Source: Deltaproteobacteria bacterium
GTDB lineage: Bacteria; Desulfobacterota; Deferrimicrobia; Deferrimicrobiales; Deferrimicrobiaceae
Direction: 5' to 3'
DNA: 7,990 nucleotides
NCBI GenBank assembly: GCA_003513855.1
Contig: DOTC01000216.1
Location: forward strand, 1 to 7,990
Shown here: piece by piece, positions 1 to 5,465 of the stretch
Numbering within the stretch: the stretch's first letter is position 1
How the letters are laid out: every line of letters begins with the position of its first letter
Made by a program: the position numbers and the translations under genes
The notes under the pieces: generated by a model
What the model saw: only the letters and a program-made list of their open reading frames with translations
Databases searched by the model: none
What the model was told of the DNA's origin: nothing

Positions 1-1
1 C

Positions 2-835
2 GTCTACCTCGAGATGATCAAGGTGGCGCACACCGTTTTTGCGCTACCGTTCGCGCTGATGGGCGCCTTCCTCGCCGCGGGCGGGGTCCCTTCCGTGCGG
101 ACCGTCTTCTATATCGTCCTGGCCATGGTGGGGGGCAGAAGCGCCGCGATGGGGTTCAACCGGCTGATCGATGCCGACATCGACGCGAAAAACCCCCGGA
201 CCCGGGATCGCGCCATCCCCAGAGGCGAGGTGAGCAAGCCGATGGCGGCCGTCTTCATCTTCCTGTCGGTCCTCCTGCTCGAGCTGTCGGCGGCGAAGCT
301 CAACCCCCTGTGCCTCAAGCTTTCCCCGCTGCTCCTGCTCTTTCTCTTCTCCTACTCCTACACCAAGCGCTTCACCTGGGCGTCCCACATCGTCCTGGGG
401 CTGTGCCTCGGCGCGGCGCCGCTGGGCGCCTGGATCGCCGTCACGGGGGAGTTCGACCCGAGGGTCCTGATCCTTTCCTTCGCGGTCCTTTTCTGGGTGA
501 GCGGATTCGACGTCCTCTACGCTCTCCAGGACATCGAGTTCGACCGGAAGGAGGGTCTCCACTCCATCCCGCGGTTCCTCGGCGTCGGCAGGTCGCTTTG
601 GGTGGCCCGGGGATTTCACTTCGTGATGGCGGCCCTGCTGTTGGTGGGCTATGATAGGTTTGAGCTGGGCGGGTGGTACCTTGCGGGGTGGGGAATCTGC
701 TCCGCGGTGCTGGTGTACGAGCACAGCATCCTGCGCAAGAACGACCTTTCCCGGCTGAACGTGGCGTTTTTCAACCTGAACGGAATCGTAAGCATCGCTC
801 TTTGCCTGTTCACCTATCTGGACCTTGCGCTCTGA
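2..835 (+). CDS. ubiA: UbiA-family aromatic prenyltransferase, MqnP-like (5' end outside window)
   Basis: This is an integral membrane enzyme that transfers a polyprenyl chain from its diphosphate onto an aromatic acid in quinone biosynthesis. The reading frame is open to the window edge, and residues before the ATG at 14 (VYLE-MIKVAHTVFALPFAL) match the usual UbiA N-terminus, so the true start is probably upstream and roughly 10-20 residues are missing. Counting from the ATG at 14, both Asp-rich Mg2+/diphosphate motifs are present: N49-x3-D53-x3-D57 (NRLIDADID) and D166-x2-Y169-x3-D173-x3-D177. Hydrophobic segments fill the rest, as expected for a protein with about eight to nine helices. 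UbiX follows after 35 bases. In bacteria using the futalosine menaquinone route, a UbiA homologue (MqnP), a UbiD homologue and UbiX work together, so MqnP is the likely role; the ubiquinone enzyme UbiA cannot be excluded from sequence alone. Confidence 0.92.
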   Translation, partial: VYLEMIKVAHTVFALPFALMGAFLAAGGVPSVRTVFYIVLAMVGGRSAAMGFNRLIDADIDAKNPRTRDRAIPRGEVSKPMAAVFIFLSVLLLELSAAKLNPLCLKLSPLLLLFLFSYSYTKRFTWASHIVLGLCLGAAPLGAWIAVTGEFDPRVLILSFAVLFWVSGFDVLYALQDIEFDRKEGLHSIPRFLGVGRSLWVARGFHFVMAALLLVGYDRFELGGWYLAGWGICSAVLVYEHSILRKNDLSRLNVAFFNLNGIVSIALCLFTYLDLAL

Positions 836-870
836 CCCGGCCGGACGAACGGAGGGGGAGAGGATATCCC

Positions 871-1560
871 ATGAAGGTGCTGCTCGGCATATCGGGCGCA
901 AGCGGCGCCGTCTACGGCGTCCGCACCGGCGCGGCTCTCCACGCCCGGCGGGTGGAGCTGCACCTGGTCGTCACCGGGACGGCCTGGGAGATCCTCGAGG
1001 AGGAGACCGGGACGAAGAAGGCCGCCCGGAAGGGGACGACGCCCGGGAGCACGCTGCGCGCCATGGGCCCCCCGGGCAGAAAACGGTGGCTCGCGGAGCG
1101 GATGTCCGTGCCCCCGGGGGCGTTCCGCCTGCACGAGGAGGACGATTTCTCCATCCCGTTCGCTTCCGGGTCCAATCCCCCGGACGCCGTGGTCATCGCC
1201 CCCTGCTCGATGGGGATGCTCGGCAGGATCGCCCACGGGGTTTCCTCCTCGGTCCTCACGCGGTGCGCGGACGTCGCCCTCAAGGAGAAAAAACCGCTGG
1301 TGGTCGTCCCGCGGGAGACCCCGCTCTCCGCCATCCACCTGGAGAACATGCTCGTGCTCGCGCGCGCCGGGGCGGACATCGTGCCCGCATGCCCGGGGTT
1401 CTACCACCGCCCGGCCACCGTAGCCGATCTGGTCGATTTCGTCGTCTCCCGCATTCTCCAGCGGATCGGGATCGAGGCGGGGCTTGCCGCCCGCTGGGGA
1501 GAGGCCCCCGGACCGCGGAAGAAGGGAGGCCGGGGGGGCCGACAAGGCGCCCGAGCGTGA
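871..1560 (+). CDS. ubiX: UbiX-type flavin prenyltransferase
   Basis: Makes prenylated FMN, the cofactor of UbiD-type decarboxylases, by joining dimethylallyl phosphate to reduced FMN. The 229-residue product starts LLGISGASGAVYG and has the FMN-binding GASG at 9-12, ASGS at 98-101, APCSMGMLGRIAHG at 110-123, and KEKKPLVVVPRETPLSAIHL around 138-157. By recalled comparison with the Pseudomonas enzyme, the counterparts of its active-site residues appear to be S11, E45, K138, E149, Y178 and R194. The ATG at 871 is chosen because the fold begins immediately and a purine run (856-863) lies 7 bases upstream; an in-frame extension back to 673 would run through ubiA. The protein is longer than the usual 190-210 residues because of a basic, glycine-rich tail (about 212-229) after the normal RWGE ending. 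It is probably cotranscribed with the prenyltransferase and serves a UbiD-type decarboxylase outside the window. Confidence 0.93.
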   Translation: MKVLLGISGASGAVYGVRTGAALHARRVELHLVVTGTAWEILEEETGTKKAARKGTTPGSTLRAMGPPGRKRWLAERMSVPPGAFRLHEEDDFSIPFASGSNPPDAVVIAPCSMGMLGRIAHGVSSSVLTRCADVALKEKKPLVVVPRETPLSAIHLENMLVLARAGADIVPACPGFYHRPATVADLVDFVVSRILQRIGIEAGLAARWGEAPGPRKKGGRGGRQGARA

Positions 1561-1579
1561 CATGCGCAACAAGGCGGCA

Positions 1580-1600
1580 CCGCGCGGGAAGACGGCGCGG
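1580..1600 (+). other. GC-rich hairpin between ubiX and the receiver gene
   Basis: Perfect 6-bp inverted repeat CCGCGC (1580-1585) and GCGCGG (1595-1600) with a 9-base loop. It lies just upstream of the receiver gene's ribosome binding site. No T-tract follows, so it is not a classical intrinsic terminator. It could mark an RNA processing point or simply reflect high GC. Confidence 0.3.
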
Positions 1601-1621
1601 GGAGAAGGGGAGGTTCCTTCC

Positions 1622-1978
1622 ATGAAACGGATTCTGGTGGTCGACGACGAGGAGAACATCCTCGCGCTGTACCGGGACGAGCTTGTCGAGGAAGGGTACG
1701 AGGTGGAGCTTGCCGGGGACGGGCTCGAAGCGCTCCGGAAATTCGACGTGTTCCGCCCCGACCTCGTGACGCTCGACGTGAAGATGCCCGGCCTTGACGG
1801 CCTCGAGGTGCTGCGGAGGATGCGGGAGAAGAGCGCGTCGGTCCGGGTCGTCCTGCTGACCGCGTTCGGGGAGTTCAAGCAGGATTTCACCACCTGGGCG
1901 TCGGACGCCTACATCGTGAAGTCCCACGACACGAACGAGCTCAAGACTACCGTACGGAGGCTGCTGGGGGGGAAATGA
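1622..1978 (+). CDS. Single-domain response regulator (CheY-like receiver)
   Basis: Stand-alone phosphoacceptor receiver of 118 residues with no output domain. It shows the full receiver signature: acidic pair D8-D9 (VVDDEENI), predicted phospho-acceptor D52 in TLDVKMPGLDG, switch T80 (LLTAF) and conserved K100. The residue after this Lys is Ser (VKS) rather than the usual Pro. The ATG at 1622 is chosen because GGGGAGG at 1607-1613 lies 8 bases upstream and the first beta strand begins at once; an in-frame ATG at 1562 would add a 20-residue basic tail across a hairpin. The stop overlaps the start of the next gene (ATGA, 1975-1978), so the two should be translationally coupled. No histidine kinase is encoded in the window, so the phosphodonor is unknown. 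It probably passes a signal to the adjacent GAF or GGDEF protein; that link is inferred from context only. Confidence 0.93.
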   Translation: MKRILVVDDEENILALYRDELVEEGYEVELAGDGLEALRKFDVFRPDLVTLDVKMPGLDGLEVLRRMREKSASVRVVLLTAFGEFKQDFTTWASDAYIVKSHDTNELKTTVRRLLGGK

Positions 1979-3066
1979 CGGTTCTCTCTATTCTCCGCGA
2001 GGCGATGTTCGGGAAAAAGGTCCCGGCCCCCCCGCGGGACGTTTCGCTCGCGGGGGCGCTGACCTCCGGTCTCTACGAAGTGTCGCAGGCGATGAACACG
2101 ACGGCGGGCGACCTCCAGGGCAGCCTCGACCTGATCGCCTCCGCCACGACCTCCATCCTGCGCGTGGAGAGGGTCGTCATCCTGCTCCGGGCGCGCGGAG
2201 AGGAGGAACTCGTCCTCCGGGCAAGCGCGGGGATCCCGCGCGGGAGGCAGTTCGAGAAATACCGCCGGGAGGTCCACGCCAACGTCTTCGCGCAGATCCT
2301 GTCGTCCGGCGAGGGGATGATCGTTTCCGAGACGCGGGTCGGACACAACCGGAAGCTGATGCGCCTCATGCGGCGCCTCGACGTCAGGGGGTTCCTCGCC
2401 GCCCCCGTCCGGGGGCCTTCCGGGGTCATCGGGGTGATGGCCGCCGCCTCCCCCCTCGACCGGAGAAACCTCACCGAGACCGACCTGAAGCTCCTTTCCG
2501 TGATGGCGAACTTCGCGGGAGTGACGATCGAGAACGCCAGCATGGTGGAACGGCTCCACCGGAAGGCGAAAAAACTCTCCGCGCTCTCCGAGATCAGCAG
2601 GGCGCTGAACGAAGAGAGCGACCCCGCGGTCCTGTTCCAGCTCATCATCGACCACGCCACGGACCTGATGGGGGCTCCCAGCGGGTCCATGATCCTGATC
2701 GACAGGCCCTCCGGCGTGCTGCGCATCCAGGCCGAGAAGGGACTCGGGGCGGAGGTCAAGGAAGAGATCCTCCTCGGGATCGGGGAGGGGGTCACCGGGT
2801 GGGTGGCCAAGGAGGGGAAGCCGGCGCTCATCTCCGACGTCACGAACGATTCCCGGTATGTGGAGGCGAACCCGAACGTCCAGTCGGAGCTGGCTGTTCC
2901 GATCAAGTGGGGGGACGAGGTCGTCGGCGTCCTGAACCTGGACCACTACATCCGGGACGCCTTCGTGGAAGGGGACCAGGAGCTCCTCACCGCCTTCGCG
3001 AACGTCGCGGCGGTGGCGCTGAAGAACGCCAAAATCCTGGGCGGGGCCGGGGACGAAGAGCCGTGA
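1975..3066 (+). CDS. Tandem GAF-domain sensor protein without an output domain
   Basis: 363-residue soluble protein with two GAF-like domains and nothing recognisable after them. GAF1 spans about residues 45-188 (ILRVERVVILLR start; FLAAPVRGPSGVIGVMAAAS core; ending MANFAGVTIENA). A helical, charged linker (about 189-212) with signalling-helix or coiled-coil character leads to GAF2, about 215-352 (GIGEGVTGWVAKEGKPALISDV, ELAVPIKWGDEVVGVLNLDH, ending FANVAAVALKNAK). I see no cyclic-nucleotide NKFDE motif and no obvious haem or bilin ligand Cys/His, so the ligand is unknown. GAF domains usually feed a kinase, GGDEF or AAA+ domain in the same chain; here the chain stops 11 residues after the last helix, and a GGDEF gene begins right away. 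The start overlaps the receiver stop by 4 bases. It likely acts as a sensory partner of the neighbouring receiver and diguanylate cyclase (inference). Confidence 0.88.
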   Translation: MTVLSILREAMFGKKVPAPPRDVSLAGALTSGLYEVSQAMNTTAGDLQGSLDLIASATTSILRVERVVILLRARGEEELVLRASAGIPRGRQFEKYRREVHANVFAQILSSGEGMIVSETRVGHNRKLMRLMRRLDVRGFLAAPVRGPSGVIGVMAAASPLDRRNLTETDLKLLSVMANFAGVTIENASMVERLHRKAKKLSALSEISRALNEESDPAVLFQLIIDHATDLMGAPSGSMILIDRPSGVLRIQAEKGLGAEVKEEILLGIGEGVTGWVAKEGKPALISDVTNDSRYVEANPNVQSELAVPIKWGDEVVGVLNLDHYIRDAFVEGDQELLTAFANVAAVALKNAKILGGAGDEEP

Positions 3067-3116
3067 CGGTATCCCCGGCGGGTGCCAAAAGCATTCCCTC
3101 GAGTCGAAAGATTGTC

Positions 3117-3122
3117 CATAAT
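3117..3122 (+). promoter_or_regulatory. Candidate -10 hexamer (CATAAT) before the GGDEF gene
   Basis: CATAAT matches TATAAT at 5 of 6 positions, in a locally AT-richer stretch (about 3085-3122). It ends 6 bases before the ATG at 3129, so transcription could start at or next to that ATG. The -35 position (3094-3099, TTCCCT) is poor. Weak evidence. Confidence 0.25.
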
Positions 3123-3128
3123 GGGCGG

Positions 3129-4091
3129 ATGGTCGCGAATTCCGTCATCATCGCCAGGCCCTTGTGGCCCGTGCTCCGCCGGGCCGCCCGGTTCCTGGCG
3201 GACGGGGGGTACCGGGTCGAGGAGGCTACTTCCTGGTCCAAGCTCCTGGACTCCGGGCTTTCCATGAGCCTGCTGTCCGGCATCCTGCTGGGGGAGCACG
3301 GGGACACGGCGGAGGAGCTCGAGGTCATCCGGCGGTTCCGGGAACGGAAGGGGGCCCTCGGCGTACCGATCATTCTCGTGGGGGGGATGAACGCCCTCCT
3401 CCGGGCAGAGAAGTTCGTGTCGTCCGGCGTGGATCTCGTGCTTCCCGCGGACCTCCGCCCCGACGACCTCGTCGAGCAGGCGCGGCCCCTCCTCCGGTAC
3501 GGCTCCCTGTACCAGTCGCTGTCGGAATCGAACCGCGAACTCCGCGAGCTTTCCATGCGGGACGACCTGACGGGACTTCCCAACCGGAGGCAGTTCTCCC
3601 AGGATCTCGTCCGGAACGCCGAGATGGCCCGTCGAATCGGCCGCTGCCTGTCGTGCATCATAGTGGACATCGACGACTTCAAGCGGATCAACGACGATTT
3701 CGGGCACCCGGAGGGGGACAGCGTGATCCGGCAGTTCGGCCAGGTGATCCATTCGGCGAAGCGGGCCTACGACACGGTTGCGCGCCTGGGGGGAGACGAG
3801 TTCGCCTGGCTCCTCATGGATGCCGACCCGGACCAGGCGCTCCACGCCGCGGGACGGGCGCACCACATGGTGAGCGGGACGACGTTCGAGGTCGCCGGCA
3901 ATCCGGTGAAGCTCACCGCCAGCTTCGGCGTTTCCTCCCTCCTGCCGGGGGTGGAGCAAAGCGCCGACGATCTTGTGGCGAACGCGGACCGGGCTTTATA
4001 CTGGGGGAAGGAAAGCGGGAAGAATGTCGTCCGGTTCTACCCGCCGAAAAAGGTGGAGCAGGATGCAGAGACGGATACTCACCTATCCTGA
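3129..4091 (+). CDS. Diguanylate cyclase (GGDEF) with degenerate receiver-like N-terminal domain
   Basis: Makes cyclic di-GMP from two GTP. Counted from the ATG at 3129 (320 residues), an N-terminal domain (about 4-123) has receiver-like pattern but lacks the acidic pair (SVIIARPLWP instead of VVDD), any phospho-acceptor Asp in its third strand (LLSGILLGEHGD) and the conserved Lys (VLPADLRPDD), so it should not be phosphorylated. A helical linker leads to a complete GGDEF domain (about 141-306): MRDDLTGLPNRR at 143-154, DIDDFKRINDDFGHPEGD at 180-197, exact GGDEF at 221-225, and an inhibitory-site R212-x2-D215 five residues before it, so product inhibition is expected. No transmembrane segment is seen. 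The start is uncertain: GTG at 3063 (overlapping the GAF stop as GTGA, adding 22 residues) is the alternative. 3129 is preferred because the first strand starts there. Neither has a good Shine-Dalgarno sequence. Confidence 0.92.
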   Translation: MVANSVIIARPLWPVLRRAARFLADGGYRVEEATSWSKLLDSGLSMSLLSGILLGEHGDTAEELEVIRRFRERKGALGVPIILVGGMNALLRAEKFVSSGVDLVLPADLRPDDLVEQARPLLRYGSLYQSLSESNRELRELSMRDDLTGLPNRRQFSQDLVRNAEMARRIGRCLSCIIVDIDDFKRINDDFGHPEGDSVIRQFGQVIHSAKRAYDTVARLGGDEFAWLLMDADPDQALHAAGRAHHMVSGTTFEVAGNPVKLTASFGVSSLLPGVEQSADDLVANADRALYWGKESGKNVVRFYPPKKVEQDAETDTHLS

Positions 4092-4533
4092 CCCGTTCCT
4101 GTCGAAGAGGGCGGTTTCCGTGCCGGGCGTCGACGGGAAGATCCGCGAACTGGTCCGGGACATGTTCGAGACGATGTACGCCTCGAACGGGATCGGCCTG
4201 GCGGCGCCGCAGATCGGGGTGGGAAAGCGGGTGATCGTGCTGGACATCTCCCCGGTGGAAGAGACCGCCGCGCCGCTTGCCCTCGTGAACCCCGAGATCG
4301 TCGGGAAACAGGGGCAGACCGAAGGGGTCGAGGGGTGTCTGAGCGTCCCCGGCGTCGAGGGGATGGTCTGCCGCCACGAGACCGTCGTCGTCCGGGGGTG
4401 GAACGAGAACGGGGACCCGGTCTCCATCGAGGCCTACGGCCTCCTGTCCCGCGTCCTGCAGCACGAGATCGACCATCTGGATGGAATCCTGTTGGTGGAC
4501 AGGCTCGCCGCCCCAGCTGCCTCTTCGAAGTGA
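4063..4533 (+). CDS. def: Peptide deformylase
   Basis: Metalloenzyme that removes the formyl group from the N-terminal Met of new proteins at the ribosome exit. All three family motifs are present in the 156-residue product: GIGLAAPQIG (43-52), EGCLSVPG (90-97) and HEIDHLDG (134-141). Metal ligands are C92, H134 and H138; the general base is E135, and Q50 is the conserved Gln. The length and short C-terminus fit a bacterial type I enzyme. The ATG at 4063 is chosen because MQRRILTYPDPFL matches the family start, and GGAG at 4054-4057 sits 5 bases upstream. The gene begins inside the end of the GGDEF gene (29-base overlap), so it is probably translated from the same message. It is directly followed by fmt, the enzyme that adds the formyl group it removes, a very common pairing. 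Confidence 0.97.
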   Translation: MQRRILTYPDPFLSKRAVSVPGVDGKIRELVRDMFETMYASNGIGLAAPQIGVGKRVIVLDISPVEETAAPLALVNPEIVGKQGQTEGVEGCLSVPGVEGMVCRHETVVVRGWNENGDPVSIEAYGLLSRVLQHEIDHLDGILLVDRLAAPAASSK

Positions 4534-5465
4534 TGTCCCGCTATCGCGTGGTCTTCCTGGGAACCCCGGTCTTCGCGGTTCCGTCGCTCGACGCGCTTGC
4601 GTGCGCCGAGGAGGTGACGCTCGTCGTCACGAACCCGGACCGCCCCGCCGGCAGGGGACAGGAGCTCACGGCCCCCCCGGTAAAGAAAGAGGCGCAGCGG
4701 CTCGGCATCCCGGTGTTCCAGCCGGAGAGGGCGAAGCATTCGGAATCGGTTGCGCGGATCGCCGCCGAGCGCCCCGACCTGATCGTCGTCGCGGCGTACG
4801 GGCAGATCCTTCCCCCCTCCATCCTCGACATCCCGGGATACGGCTGCATCAACGTCCACGCCTCCCTTCTTCCCCGGTACCGCGGGGCCGCTCCGATCAA
4901 CTGGGCGATCGTGCGCGGGGAGACGGTGACGGGGATCACGATCATGAAGATGGACCCCGGGATGGACACGGGGCCGATGCTGCACGTGCGGGAGGAGCCG
5001 ATCGGGGAGGAGGACACGGCGGAGACGATGCTTCCCCGGCTCGCCGCACTCGGCGCGCAGGCCCTGACCGAGGCCCTCGGGAAGCACCACGCGGGGACCC
5101 TCACGGAGACCCCCCAGGACGGGGAGCGGGCGACCTACGCCCCGATGCTTAAAAAAGAGCACGGGAGGATCGACTGGGGCAGGCCCGCCCGGGAGGTGCG
5201 GAATCTGGTCCGGGGGATGACTCCCTGGCCCTCCGCGACCACGGACCACGGCGGGAGGATCCTGAAAATCCTTGCCGCTTCGGTCCGGCAGGAAAGCGGG
5301 GAGCCCGGGGAGCTGCTCTCGGTCGACCGGGACGGGATCGTGGTCGCCTGCGGAGAAGGGAGCGTCCTGCTCACGAAGGTCCAGCCCGAAGGGGGCAGGG
5401 CGATGTCCTCCCGGGAGTACGCGCAGGGACGCCGCGTCCGGAAGGGGGACCGGCTATCCTCGTAA
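4533..5465 (+). CDS. fmt: Methionyl-tRNA formyltransferase
   Basis: Formylates the Met on initiator tRNA using 10-formyl-tetrahydrofolate. The 310-residue product has the expected length and two domains. The Rossmann-like catalytic domain (about 1-205) starts VVFLGTPVFAVPSL and carries the active-site triad equivalents N107 and H109 (INVHASLLPRYRGAAPINW) and D145 (MDPGMDTG). The C-terminal OB-like tRNA-binding domain (about 207-308) includes IDWGRPAREVRNLVRGMTPW. The ATG at 4533 shares its A with the def stop (TGATG), so coupled translation is expected; no strong ribosome binding site is visible. It ends in TAA at 5463-5465. Coding of the next gene, rsmB, reaches this stop in another frame. 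Confidence 0.97.
   Translation: MSRYRVVFLGTPVFAVPSLDALACAEEVTLVVTNPDRPAGRGQELTAPPVKKEAQRLGIPVFQPERAKHSESVARIAAERPDLIVVAAYGQILPPSILDIPGYGCINVHASLLPRYRGAAPINWAIVRGETVTGITIMKMDPGMDTGPMLHVREEPIGEEDTAETMLPRLAALGAQALTEALGKHHAGTLTETPQDGERATYAPMLKKEHGRIDWGRPAREVRNLVRGMTPWPSATTDHGGRILKILAASVRQESGEPGELLSVDRDGIVVACGEGSVLLTKVQPEGGRAMSSREYAQGRRVRKGDRLSS
5442..5448 (+). promoter_or_regulatory. Candidate Shine-Dalgarno sequence for rsmB
   Basis: AAGGGGG inside the fmt 3' end. It lies 7 bases before an in-frame ATC (5456) and 13 bases before GTA (5462), but more than 140 bases before the first in-frame ATG. The placement favours initiation near 5456-5462 rather than at 5591. Confidence 0.35.

Noticed and set aside
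673..870. Upstream in-frame extension of ubiX
   Set aside because: It runs through the end of the prenyltransferase gene in another frame. The UbiX fold starts at 871 with a suitable ribosome binding site.
1484..1621. N-terminal extension of the receiver gene (starts at 1484 or 1562)
   Set aside because: The added residues are Arg/Gly/Pro-rich, overlap ubiX (1484) or a hairpin (1562), and a good ribosome binding site exists for 1622.
814..1893. Minus-strand open frame opposite ubiX and the receiver gene
   Set aside because: No family resemblance; explained by high G+C and few stop codons on the antisense strand.
3164..4234. Plus-strand open frame overlapping the GGDEF and def genes
   Set aside because: Arg/Pro/Gly-rich shadow frame with no motif, whereas the other frame has complete GGDEF and deformylase motifs.
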